NCBI GenBank assembly: GCA_031308135.1
Contig: JAHLJT010008756.1
Location: 64,510,232-64,574,231 of the forward strand
DNA length: 64,000 bases
Reading direction: 5' to 3'
From: Acheta domesticus
Lineage: Eukaryota > Arthropoda > Insecta > Orthoptera > Gryllidae
Under the pieces are notes generated by a model that was not told the DNA's origin, searched no databases, and saw only the letters and a list, made by a program, of their open reading frames with translations. Every line of letters begins with the position of its first letter. The first letter of the stretch is position 1. A program made the translations under genes and the position numbers. Below are positions 11,898 to 20,835 of the stretch, piece by piece.

Positions 11898-12092
11898 TCA
11901 ACACTTGGTTGATATGACCACACCAGTTATATCCAAAGACGACTTAGGATAACTTGAATTACTTTCGTAAACAGTTTGATAATGACTGGGTTCATTTCTA
12001 TAAGGAGTAAAAGCTTCAACATCTTTGTTTAAAAACAAACATCCTATAAGTATAGTTGATAAAATAAATACAAAGCAAAGCAATCCTTTCAT
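11898..12092 (-). CDS. Small signal-anchored or secreted protein in the viral block, unknown function
   Basis: This 64-codon frame begins MKGLLCFVFILSTILIGCLFL, a strong signal peptide or membrane anchor of about 20 residues. About 40 mostly polar residues follow and it ends in STKC, so any mature part has few cysteines and no obvious disulphide framework. It is divergently transcribed from the Rpb10-like gene across a 77-bp AT-rich spacer. A perfect 13-bp-arm hairpin lies 12 bp after its stop. The ATG sits in AATAAATG, which would also fit a poxvirus-type late start context, but one such match is not diagnostic. I do not recognise a family. Its intact frame, compact spacing and terminal hairpin support a real viral gene. 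Confidence 0.45.
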   Translation of the reverse strand: MKGLLCFVFILSTILIGCLFLNKDVEAFTPYRNEPSHYQTVYESNSSYPKSSLDITGVVISTKC

Positions 12093-12169
12093 TTATTAAT
12101 ATTGTTTTTAAATTTATAAAATAATTGGAAATTTGATATCATAAATTTCAAATATTAAAAAAATATAAA
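12093..12169. promoter_or_regulatory. Divergent AT-rich promoter region between two viral-block genes
   Basis: This 77-bp spacer separates the start codons of the minus-strand 64-codon gene and the Rpb10-like gene. It contains an imperfect palindrome at 12128..12149 (GAAATTT and AAATTTC arms around GATATCAT) and an A-run immediately before the Rpb10-like ATG. A promoter role is inferred from position only. Confidence 0.35.
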
Positions 12170-12412
12170 ATGGATCCCATAAGATGCTTTTCTTGTAATA
12201 AAATAATGAAATCTCCTAATGAAAAAGGAATGGTATTTGTAAGAAACATGAAAAAAGAAGATAGAGAACAATTTTTTAAAAAATTTAATTATACAAGACT
12301 TTGTTGTAAAAGAATGTATCTTTCTGCAGTTAATTTTCAAGACGAACTCTTCCAATATGAAAATGCAAGAAGTACTTTAAATGTTGACGGAACCATTACA
12401 AAACCTTTTTAA
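12170..12412 (+). CDS. Rpb10-like small RNA polymerase subunit, probably of large-DNA-virus origin
   Basis: This intact 80-codon frame has the Rpb10 zinc-binding pattern. It carries IRCFSC near the N terminus (Cys6 and Cys9) and a vicinal Cys45-Cys46 in RLCCKRM, matching the CX2C...CC layout and spacing of eukaryotic and NCLDV Rpb10. Rpb10 is a zinc-binding assembly subunit of multisubunit RNA polymerases, and several NCLDV families encode their own copy. No intron is needed, the DNA is much more AT-rich than the host flanks, and the neighbours are virus-like and packed within about 80 bp on either side. The start is the first ATG after an A-rich leader. The C-terminal tail after about residue 60 is longer than in cellular Rpb10 and is unlike it. 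A host retrocopy is unlikely given the divergence and the context. Whether it is expressed cannot be seen. Confidence 0.8.
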   Translation: MDPIRCFSCNKIMKSPNEKGMVFVRNMKKEDREQFFKKFNYTRLCCKRMYLSAVNFQDELFQYENARSTLNVDGTITKPF

Positions 12413-12423
12413 AATATTGATTT

Positions 12424-12437
12424 CTTAAATTTTTAAG
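12424..12437 (+). terminator. Weak hairpin and T-run after the Rpb10-like gene
   Basis: CTTAAA and TTTAAG arms (6 bp, 2-base loop) lie 12 bp after the stop and are followed by a run of ten or more T. This is weaker than the other hairpins and could be chance in AT-rich DNA. Confidence 0.25.
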
Positions 12438-12467
12438 TATTTTTTTTTTCTCACAAATAAATAAGAA

Positions 12468-12636
12468 ATGCCTATCTGTGTATTAAGAAAATCACCCAAA
12501 AGACGTTCTCCTTCTCACTAAACGTATGAGATCTCCTAAGCGACGATCTCCGCGACGTAGTCCTAGGAGATCTCCACGACGATCTCCACGCAGATCCCCA
12601 AGGAGATCTCCTAGAAGATCCCCAAGGAGACGTTAA
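12468..12636 (+). pseudogene. Frame-broken Ser-Pro-Arg repeat protein gene (copy A)
   Basis: The frame opened at 12468 reads [17 protein letters not shown] and stops at 12519..12521. A second frame, shifted by one base, opens with ATG at 12526 and runs 36 codons of almost pure SPRR repeats (12-bp units) to a stop at 12634..12636. The two pieces look like one gene split by an indel, although two separate tiny genes are possible. The N terminus resembles that of the next gene (MP, then V and SP at similar places), so the two are probably tandem paralogs. Very basic short repeats of this kind suggest nucleic-acid packaging, by analogy with baculovirus P6.9 and the basic repeats of ascovirus P64. 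That function is inference; no direct homolog is recognised. A hairpin follows at 12658. Confidence 0.55.
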
Positions 12637-12657
12637 TATCATATAAAATAAATATCG

Positions 12658-12681
12658 AAAATTATTCTGGTTAATAATTTT
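12658..12681 (+). terminator. Hairpin after SPRR copy A
   Basis: The arms AAAATTATT and AATAATTTT pair perfectly over 9 bp with a 6-base loop. The hairpin starts 22 bp after the stop at 12634..12636 and precedes copy B. Confidence 0.45.
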
Positions 12682-12714
12682 AATAATTAATTTTTTATCA
12701 TCAATAAATAGAAA

Positions 12715-12936
12715 ATGCCACATTACGTTGTTGTAAACTCGCCCATGAGACGTCGTCGTTCTCCCCGTCGTCGTTCTCCAAAAGTATGTTATTCTCCTCG
12801 TAGAGTAGCATGCTCACCGCGTCGTCGTTCCCCTCGTCGTCGTTCCCCTCGTCGTCGTTCCCCTCGTCGTCGTTCTCCTCGTCGTCGTTCTCTCGCGCAG
12901 ATCCATCGTTGTATATTAGATGGTTTGCGTTTTTAA
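12715..12936 (+). CDS. Small Arg/Ser/Pro repeat protein, protamine-like (copy B)
   Basis: This is an intact 73-codon frame. A short head (MPHYVVVNSP) is followed by RRR and SPRRR units, with RRRSP repeated about five times in 15-bp DNA units between roughly 12,819 and 12,892, and a short non-repetitive tail ending LDGLRF. The product would be extremely basic and likely to bind nucleic acid. The leader before the ATG (an AATAAATA stretch, then a few bases, then ATGCC) resembles that of copy A, so the genes probably arose by duplication. The stop codon lies inside the left arm of a hairpin at 12929..12958. The function is not known; a virion DNA-condensing role is inference by analogy with basic core proteins of other insect DNA viruses. 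Chance translation of a simple repeat is possible, but the paired gene, leader and hairpin argue against it. Confidence 0.55.
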   Translation: MPHYVVVNSPMRRRRSPRRRSPKVCYSPRRVACSPRRRSPRRRSPRRRSPRRRSPRRRSLAQIHRCILDGLRF

Positions 12937-12958
12937 AGGTCTTTTGATCTTTAAAAAC
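12929..12958 (+). terminator. Hairpin overlapping the stop codon of SPRR copy B
   Basis: The arms GTTTTTAAAGGTC and GATCTTTAAAAAC pair at 12 of 13 positions with a 4-base loop. The stop codon TAA (12934..12936) lies inside the left arm, so transcription would end immediately after the coding region. Confidence 0.5.
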
Positions 12959-13050
12959 AAAAATGTAAATTGAAATAGTCATCCAAAAGGAAAATGATAA
13001 AGAAAAAAGAAACATTAAAAACATGAAACTTTATTGTAAGAACAAAAAGC

Positions 13051-13486
13051 ATGAGCTGTGAAGCTACTTATAAACTCAGATCAGAGACTAAACGCCTTAA
13101 AGAACAAATTAAACAAACACTTGAATTTAACCAGGCAACTAAACAAATAGAACCGTTAGAATATATTTACATTTGCACAACAGAATACTACCAAAAAACA
13201 ACATAAATTTAAGGTTGGCGGTAGTACAAACATTTGATTTATTAAAATCAAGACTTACTCAATACAACTCTGGTGAATCAATAGCGAAGCTCATTTTTTC
13301 ATCTATGTTAAAAAGACAGTAAATTATAGATCTATAGAACGTCTTTTATCTGGTTTCCGAGAGAATCAAAGTAACGAACTGTACATAATGCACTACGATT
13401 GGCTGGTTAAATTTGTTGATGCAATAATGGATGGAAATGCTGAGTTTGCTCTTCTTGTAAATAGTAACAGGGAACAAATAGCAGAA

Positions 13487-13558
<72 letters not shown>
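13051..13558 (+). pseudogene. Decayed T5orf172/MSV199-associated domain protein of insect large DNA viruses
   Basis: A 51-codon frame starts at 13051 with a charged, coiled-coil-like stretch and reaches PLEYIYICTTEYYQK before stopping at 13204..13206. Conserved blocks then continue in other frames: KVGGST, then SRLTQYNSGES, then GFRENQSNELYIMHYDWLV in the frame that runs through 13388. This order (YIYI-TT, K-GGST, RL-QYN-GES, the FR-x-E-Y block) is typical of the T5orf172/DUF3627-type C-terminal region found with MSV199 or BRO N-terminal domains in iridoviruses, ascoviruses and entomopoxviruses. The MSV199 N-terminal domain is not seen. At least two frame changes break the gene, and a (TA)n(GA)n microsatellite begins at 13489. 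These proteins are thought to bind DNA, but their roles are poorly known. I am fairly sure of the domain class and not of the virus family. Confidence 0.6.
13489..13558. repeat. Compound (TA)n(GA)n microsatellite inside a viral gene remnant
   Basis: About 17 TA units run directly into about 18 GA units. The tract sits in the open frame of the T5orf172-like remnant and adds YIYI and RERE runs to its translation. It expanded or inserted after the gene lost function. Confidence 0.9.
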
Positions 13559-13560
<2 letters not shown>

Positions 13561-13690
13561 AATTGTTTTCAGTAGACCAAGTAGTTTATTAAATACATTT
13601 CCAACCTTGCATGATTTTGTGAGAGGTTACATTCCATCATCAAACCAAGTATTAAATGACCATAATATTTATGATAATTAATATATAATA

Positions 13691-14301
13691 ATAATTATTA
13701 CTATTATTATTAGTAGTATTATTATTGCAATGTCATGATAGGATGATTTTGAGTCAGTCCTCTCAAACGCTTTAAATAAAAGCACTAGAAATTCCTGTGT
13801 ATCTGGAGTTGACTCAGAAAATATACGTGAACCAAGGTACGGCCGAAAACCGATTCATACAAGCACCAAAAGGCATCAAAATTATCGATCTGCATTCGAA
13901 GAAATTCACTCATGCAACTTATTTCCGTTTCCATGCGTCGCCGTGTCTACGGATTCCACGTCTAACAAGGTGGTAGCGTTTTAATTCGCGGCGTCGCAGT
14001 TGTTCGTGCCACGTGTTACAAGCCGCGCAAGGACCGGGGCCTCGCCTCGAATTCGGCAGCTGTTATCAGATCGCTTCCCCCTCCCCTCCGCGCTTCGACG
14101 GAGCCACTCGGCGCCTGGGCTCGGGCCGCACGCCGCTCGCGCACGAGTACCCACGCCCCCGATCGCCCTGGCCACAACGCCCAGTGGGGCACACCTTTCA
14201 AAATTTTGGATTAAAATATACTAATTTTTTTCATAAAACCATGTTTTTAATACTAGGTAAGTTTCAAATATAATAATAATTATTATTATAATAACGCTAC
14301 G
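13691..14301. other. Host-like DNA right of the viral block
   Basis: ATT/AAT-rich DNA is followed by a plus-strand stretch without stops at 13,742..13,983 that lacks an ATG and a known domain, then by a GC-rich patch (13,985..14,180). The change in base composition near 13,700 marks the probable end of the viral insertion. Confidence 0.5.

Positions 14302-14348
<47 letters not shown>
14302..14348. repeat. (ATT)n microsatellite
   Basis: About 15 units, near-perfect, downstream of a GC-rich patch (13,985..14,180). Confidence 0.95.
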
Positions 14349-14788
14349 CATCACATTTTCTCAAAAATACAGTCCCTTGGTTGTAAGCCTTACTCAATTT
14401 TTGGGGGGATGAAATGTTTGGAATTTTTCTCTCTCGTATTTAACATCTCTCCTGTGATTCGTTGCAATAATTTTTGAAAACTGCTAGTTCCCTGCAATTT
14501 ATATAGCCAGCAGTCAGCTTGTCCTAAGAAAATTGCAGGTGGAATGTCAGAAGTAAAAATAAGAATCTATTCCAGCATTGAAGTATAATAATGTTCATAA
14601 AATGATTTAGCTTTATTTATGATAACCGCATTTTTCAACCTCTGCCAATTTTTGTTGCTAACGTTCAGAAAAAGATGGACTGATGTTTAATAAAATAGGT
14701 ACTATTATTATATATTATTATTATTATTATTAATTTGAAATTATATGTCGTAAAATCTACATGAAATTGAAAAATTAATAGTTAGAAA

Positions 14789-14960
14789 TAAATAGAAAAT
14801 ACAAAGAGCCGAAATGAAGCTTCTAAGAAGAATGAAAGTTCGCACAAGAGAAAATAGATTTAGAAATGAAGATATGAGATGATCTAAATGTGAAGAGCCT
14901 GAATCAATGATTCATGCAGAATACACAAGATGTCAGTGGCCACAACATGTAGGCCTAAAA
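14789..14960 (+). pseudogene. C-terminal remnant of an RTE-type LINE reverse transcriptase
   Basis: The frame reads RAEMKLLRRMKVRTRENRFR followed by NEDMR. This is the typical end of RTE-like endonuclease/reverse transcriptase polyproteins (E-M-K-x-L-R-R, T-R-x-x-R-x-R-N-E-x-I-R). A second block in another frame (KSLNQ ... GHNM) matches the following LN-x-x-I ... W-x-GHV-x-RM segment. Stops and frame changes show it is dead. Nothing else of the element is recognisable upstream. Confidence 0.55.
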
Positions 14961-16389
14961 AGTTTGGATAATTTCATTAACTGAAGTTAGCTTTCTAGCA
15001 ATTAGCGAAGAGATTGCTTTTTTGTTTTGTTGAGTACCTATATTATGCAAATTATACACACGTAGTTCGCACGGTCACCGTGGGAGTAAGCCAGACTTCC
15101 GATAACGCCAGCCGGCGCTGAAGTGGAGAAGAATCCCAGACTGTTCCAATCGGCGCTTTAAGAGCGCGAGCTGAGAGCTTAGATTCCACCAGGCGAGCGA
15201 TGACGCGATGTCGTCAGACTCATTACAACATTTATACATTCAGAACTTGTTCATGTAAATGATAGGAAGAAACAAAGAAACATGCACAATATTTATGAGA
15301 GAATATAACATTGAATAATGTGTATGGTGGTGCATTGCTCTTTTTGAGAAACATTGGAACACTACTACATGATTGAAGAAGTACTAATGTCGGATTCAAA
15401 TTTTCTGAATCCTGAAGTGCAAATTGTTCCAACACGGACATTAAAAAAATGATGATGCCATTTAATATCTTTCGGTAATTTTGAAGATGTCCAAATAGGG
15501 TTGCTGAGGACTAGATTCATTTCACAAAATGTCCCGTGTATCCGAGCTATCTGCCCCACTGCCCGAAGTGAGAAATCAAGTAGCATCGAAGCGGGAAGAT
15601 CCATCACGTAGCGTCTGAGATAGAGGACACCGTATTGTCCCAGATAGCGCGGCGCTGTGGATTAGCCAGGCAGATAGCGATCCTATCGGCCGCTCCAGCC
15701 AACACCTTGGACACAGGGAGTGGGGAAGAGGATGAACAGAAGCTGCGGAGCGAAACGATGGCCTGGTATTTGATCGAGCGCGCAAGCGAGTTCCATGCCT
15801 CTCTAGGTCGATGGAGATTCGCAACGTTATATTGATGTCGAATTGACGTTGCTGATGTTCTAAGTAGTCATAAATGATAATCAGAAATCCAGAAAAAATT
15901 AACTAAGAGACCACAGATGATGCTAAACCTCAATGTAGTTTGTAATTTTGACACGATCTTAAAGATGTAGGTTACGTACACATCTTTTTCAATTTTATTT
16001 TGCAAAAATACGTAACATCTGTTGCTCTCTCAAAGTGCAACACACTATACTTATTTTGTCACAGGTTTTGTTTTGAATATTCCTCATTTTTTTAAGAAAG
16101 TGTTTAAATATATTAAAATATCTTCGTGTATAAGTAGAAAACTGTGCATATTTTAAACAGTATCTTTCGAACATTCAATGAGCAGTTTTACGTAAATAAT
16201 AAATAATGTTTCACGCTAGAATGTAATGTATTTCTTCAATGCCACTGGAAAGCATTTTAACTGAATTTCACGAGTTGTTATTTCACTTGACCTTTAATTT
16301 GAACGTGTTTACGTAACCCAGGCAAAGTTGTAAAAAGTAGGAAGTACGTTGTTTCGAAAGGCTGGCGTCTATATTTCACTTGGAGCGGG
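14961..16389. other. No gene recognised
   Basis: Unique-looking DNA. A moderately GC-rich part (15,060..15,230 and 15,540..15,830) has short frames without recognisable domains. Confidence 0.55.
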
Positions 16390-16880
16390 GGGACCTTGCA
16401 GTCAGTCATCTGGATACGGTGCCGCCGGCGGCAGAGCGGCGCGAGGGGACGGCAGCGACAGCCGCGGCGCGCAGTGACACCAGAGGGAGCGGTGACTGCG
16501 GCAGTGACGGTGATGGTGACGGAAGTGGAGGCGGTGGCGGCAATGTGATCGGTGGGAGAGGTGGTGACCGTGAAAGCGAATGTGACGGTGGCGGCGATGG
16601 TGACAGTAGCAGCGATGGTGGCGGCGGAGGCATAGGTGGCGGAGGCGGTGATGTCGTTGGGGGTAGCAGCGGGGGCAGCGGCGGCGGCGGCGGCGGTAGC
16701 AGCGGTAGCGGCTGTAGCGGCGGTAGCGGCAGTGGCGGCGGTGGCGGCAATCGTGGCGGCAGCGTTGGCGGCGATGGTATTGCTGAGGGCGGCGAGAGCG
16801 GGCGCGGAGGCAGAGCAGGCGGCAGCGGCTGCAGCGACGATGTTCATATCAACGAGCGAGTGGCGGCAGCGGCGGTGAAG
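16390..16880. repeat. GGC/GGT-rich triplet tract
   Basis: Imperfect GGC, GGT and GAC triplets give open frames rich in Gly on the plus strand and Ala or Pro on the minus strand. All frames look equally repetitive and there are no flanking splice sites of note, so no protein is called. Confidence 0.7.
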
Positions 16881-18099
16881 CGGGAGGAGAAGGAGATATG
16901 GGGAGACATCTACATAATCGAGAGTCGAAGGGCGTCACAAACAGGAACCCTGTTTCCGGCGAAGCATCGCACCCTTCCCTCCGCCTACGCCACTCCGCTC
17001 CATGTTACTCCCGCCCTCCCGACAGTATTTCTGCGATGCTTGTTCTACTCCAACTTCCTCTTCCCATCCTTTCGTTCAGTGTTCCTTGACCTTTTCGAAG
17101 TACGCTCCGCTATTCATTGGATGATTTCTCACAATTCAATACACCAATTACTCTAAAATTCCGCCTGTTCTCTTCTATCCGGTAAAGGTGGTAGGCATGG
17201 GCAGACCGGGCGATCGTCCAGGGCTCCGCAAGTCAAGGGCCCCGATGATGGGACTGATGGTAAAATATAGTAAAATTGAAAAAGAAATTAGATCTCGAAA
17301 AAATCTTTAATAATATCTTTTATAATTCGCGGTACACTAGTCTGATATTTCAAAACATTTTCAATTAATTTTTAGCATTGAATAGTTAATTATAGTCATG
17401 ACTTAAGGGTAGGACTCTGTGAAATAAATCAAATGACGCTAACATTAAAATAGTTTCTACTGAAATATATATTTATTATTCCATGTGTTTAACAAGTTAT
17501 TTTATTAAAACCTAACATTTTTTTTAGTGTTTTAAGCTCACCGTGGAATTTGTATTATTTGATTGCTTAATACTTTCTTTTACTTGAAAGTATTATTTAA
17601 TATATATTTTCAAAATTTTTTATGGCTTAAATGTTGAAATTTTTGTTATTTGTTGAAAAAAAAATTACTCATAGTTTCCAGAACTATCACACTTAATTTT
17701 TTTCAGGGAAGTGCTGCGTTTCAGCATGGTCCCGGCCACAATATTGTGATGATTCTATTCTTCTATCAGATTTAGTCAAATAATTCCAAGCGACAGTGCC
17801 GTTTCCTGTAGTTTACTAACAGTAAGTCTTTCGCGTTCTGAAACATTCCGCTGTTTCCCCGATCTTTCCACTTTGTTCTTTCCACCAACATCCTCATAGT
17901 CTCCAAATTTTCTTGTTAGCTTTGCGCATCGTATCTCAAATTCTATCATCGTTTACGAATGCTATTATTATATTATGTATCTCAGCTTAACTTCACTGAA
18001 AATCGCACCTAACCCACTCTTTCGTCCACCTTGTCTTCGTCTCTAACATCCCTTCTGCTCTCATGTACTCCATCCACCGATATGTTTTAGGCGTCAGGC
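16881..18099. other. No gene recognised
   Basis: AT-rich DNA between the triplet tract and the 230-bp transposon. Nothing identifiable. Confidence 0.55.
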
Positions 18100-18329
18100 G
18101 GTCACAGTGGAACCGATTTTGGCCGAAATTTCGGTCGGCCGTTTTCGTACGGCGCTCCATATTCGTTCAAACATGTGATGGTAAATGGAAATGGTCATAG
18201 AGAACCCGAATGACCACTTCCGACGGTATCCGAAAGCATCGGCTGTCGAAAGAAGATCTGTTTAATTTGGTTTTGTCCGTCCGACGTCGGTCGACCGAAA
18301 TTTCGACCAAAACTGTCTCCACTGTGACC
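18100..18329. mobile_element. 230-bp non-autonomous DNA transposon with about 42-bp inverted repeats
   Basis: The left end is GGTCACAGTGGAACCGATTT and continues GGCCGAAATTTCGGTCGGCC. The right end is the near-complement, finishing CTGTCTCCACTGTGACC. The middle is unique and has no coding frame of interest. No target duplication is clear, so the superfamily cannot be set by eye. Confidence 0.75.
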
Positions 18330-20409
18330 ATCTTTTAGACCCCGTACAGCTCGACAGACCGTTGCTCCACTGCGTGTCTCCACCACCTCCCCTCCCCACC
18401 TCCAGACGTCCCTGGGGGGCGCGACCTCTTCTCTCCAGCTCGTATCGCCGCCTACACCATCTCCCGCAGCCGTCGCCGCCGCTGCAGACGCGCAGCCGAT
18501 ACGGCGGCGCGGCGGCCCCGCGGGCGGCGACAACACGGCGGCAAAACAGCGGAACGGCGCCCGGCGTCGCGACAAACACGACGCCCACCTCCTCCCCGCG
18601 CCGCGCCGCGACGCGAAGCCTTGAGGCAAGCGACGCCTCGCGCCGCACCTGTGACCGCGGCGTGGCGCGTCGCGGCGCCCGGCGTCGAAATGCGACGCGC
18701 TCTTCGCCGCCGAGAGGGAATAGCGGCGTGACGCTAGCGCCAGGCAAAGGCGAAGAGGCAACGAGGGGAAGTGGTGTACCAGGCATTGGAGGATCCGAAA
18801 GGGATCCTTTAAGAGCACCTTCACCCGTAAAGTATATTATAAACTATTAATTAATAGAATTGCTGATATCCGGATATCGGATATCTTATATTTATTTATA
18901 TTATATACAGTTACAATAAGTACGTATATTTCTAAATATTTTCATTAAATATATGCTTCAAAATGAGGCATATTCGGGTGAATTTACTTTAATAATATTA
19001 ACGATAAACCACATTAAATATTTTAATAGAAAATCTTTCAAATGTGCTTACTCCAGAAACTATTTATTAGTTAAAAATTGAAACATTTGTTGTACGCAGA
19101 GGTAGGAGAGTTGTTCTTCTTAAAAAAACTACGAGTATTTACATGAATGTTATTATTACGCAGTTAACTAGTAATAAACATGTTGTTAATATTTGCTAGT
19201 ATTTAATAATGTAATGTATGTATGTAATGTAAGTATTTAATTTCATAACATGCAACCCCTTAAACATTTTTACAGCCCAAATTCCTTAACTTAAGGTGCG
19301 GAATATTCTTGCAATGACCCATCTAACGACCAGGCTCACCAACAACGCGAAAAGAAGGGTGCTTTATAAAAGAAGGGAGAATAGGAGAAAACTGATGCGT
19401 ATCAATACAACATATATCCACTTATTGAACAGAAACAGGTGTTACTTTTGAAGGTAATGAGAAAAATAAGGATAAGTTTTGAAACTTGAATCCAAATGTG
19501 CTTAGAAATGGAGAGATAGATATGAGGTATGACCATATACTATTTGGGTAAGACATAAATCTATCGAAGAAATTCATAAATAAAAAAACACAAGAATATC
19601 AAGAAAATATACAAAGAATAAATAATTGCTCAAAAAATCTTATGCAGAATAATAGATTTCTTCCATTAATTTTCAAATTGTTTTTTTAAATTCACTACGT
19701 TATGTTCCTAGTACCGTGAGCAAAAAGTATCAAAGAATGAACGAGTTCACTACATGTTTTGAGTTGCAATTATTCATTTCTTAAATTTATAATGATTCCA
19801 TAATTTTATGTGGAAATGTACTATTTTAGTGCCAAGTATTTTAGAGAACTCGATATGGCACTTTCTAGTGAATGCTACCCGCATAATATTTTGTGTGCCC
19901 AGGAAAGTTGGTTTCAGATAGTCTGTATATTATACTTGACAATTTACATGTTCTTAATAAACTACTAGCGGTAATAAAACATTATGATATTCCAATAATT
20001 AGAACATAACTTTTAGGAATTATAACCAAGCCTTATTAAGACATTTACTGGGAATATGGCATTAGTGTGAGAAAAAAAAACTTCCTCACTTTCCCTAGTC
20101 TTGGCAACATATGAAGTTTTAATATCGTCAGATATTAACCTACGTCTTTTCCTTGTACGTGAAACATTCCAAATGAATTCTCGCAAGTGGAGTAGTGGGA
20201 AGAAATAAATTTCACCTATCTCTCGTCTTATGACAAATTTTCCACTGCACCTTTGCACGATGCTAATTAAGAAACGTAATAAATAAAGGGAACACTGACA
20301 ATATAATTAGGATGTAAAAGACACTAATCCTTCCTGCGTGTTCGGCGTTTCCGATCCTCAGGCAACGCCGCGCCGCGACGCCGACGCCGACGAAGCAGAT
20401 GGGCGTCGC
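18330..20409. other. GC-rich patch, then AT-rich DNA without recognisable genes
   Basis: A CpG-dense island occupies 18,360..18,740. Its overlapping Arg/Ala/Pro frames on both strands are compositional. The remainder is AT-rich; 20,340..20,420 is a small GC-rich lead-in to the 211-bp repeats. Confidence 0.55.
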
Positions 20410-20835
20410 CACGTCCACGCACAGTGGAGGAAAATGCTGATTTAAATGGACCGACGCCCTAATTTGTGAGATTGGAATTTGTTAATATGAATTAAGAAAT
20501 GCCACAACAATAAAAAGTTATTGTTGGTTTTTTTTGTTAATTCATATTGGTATGTGGTACCACCAATGAATTTATTCGGATTTGCTTTTCTCTGCATGTG
20601 CTATTATACACACATAGACGCACAGTGGAGAAAAATATTTGACTTAAGTGGACCGACGCCCCAATTTGTGAGATTCAAAATTCAAATTTCTTAATATGAA
20701 TTAAGAATAATCAAACCTCAGCAATAATTTGTCATTGTTATGGGGTGATTATTTCTTAATTCATATTATGGAGTACCACAAGGTGTCTGCTCCCACCGAT
20801 TAATTTATTCGAATTTATTCTTGTCTGCATGAACT
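20410..20835. repeat. Two diverged tandem copies of a 211-bp unit with internal inverted repeat
   Basis: Both copies carry CGCACAGTGGAG, GGACCGACGCCC, AATTTGTGAGATT, TAATATGAATTAAGAA, an inverted match TTAATTCATATT, and AATTTATTCG then TCTGCATG, in the same order about 211 bp apart. The internal arms suggest the unit came from a small foldback transposon. Confidence 0.65.

Larger units (their letters stand above)
11200..13690. mobile_element. Endogenous viral element resembling a large nucleocytoplasmic DNA virus
   Basis: This block differs from both flanks: it is strongly AT-rich, gene-dense, intronless, and has hairpins at or after several stop codons. Its recognisable genes (Rpb10-like, T5orf172/MSV199-associated, basic SPRR repeats) occur together in insect-infecting NCLDVs but not in insect genomes. 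Frame breaks in at least three genes and a microsatellite inside one show decay after insertion. The right edge is near 13,690, where host-like simple repeats begin. The left edge lies close to or inside the assembly gap. Iridovirus is my first guess, because host AT content, small hydrophobic proteins and the MSV199 class fit, but the source family is undetermined. Confidence 0.7.

Noticed and set aside
13742..13983. Stop-free plus-strand stretch of about 80 codons right of the viral block
   Set aside because: No ATG, no recognisable domain, and a length expected by chance in a window of this size.
16380..17156. Gly-rich plus-strand frame of 258 codons
   Set aside because: Imperfect GGC/GGT triplets; opposite-strand frames are equally long.
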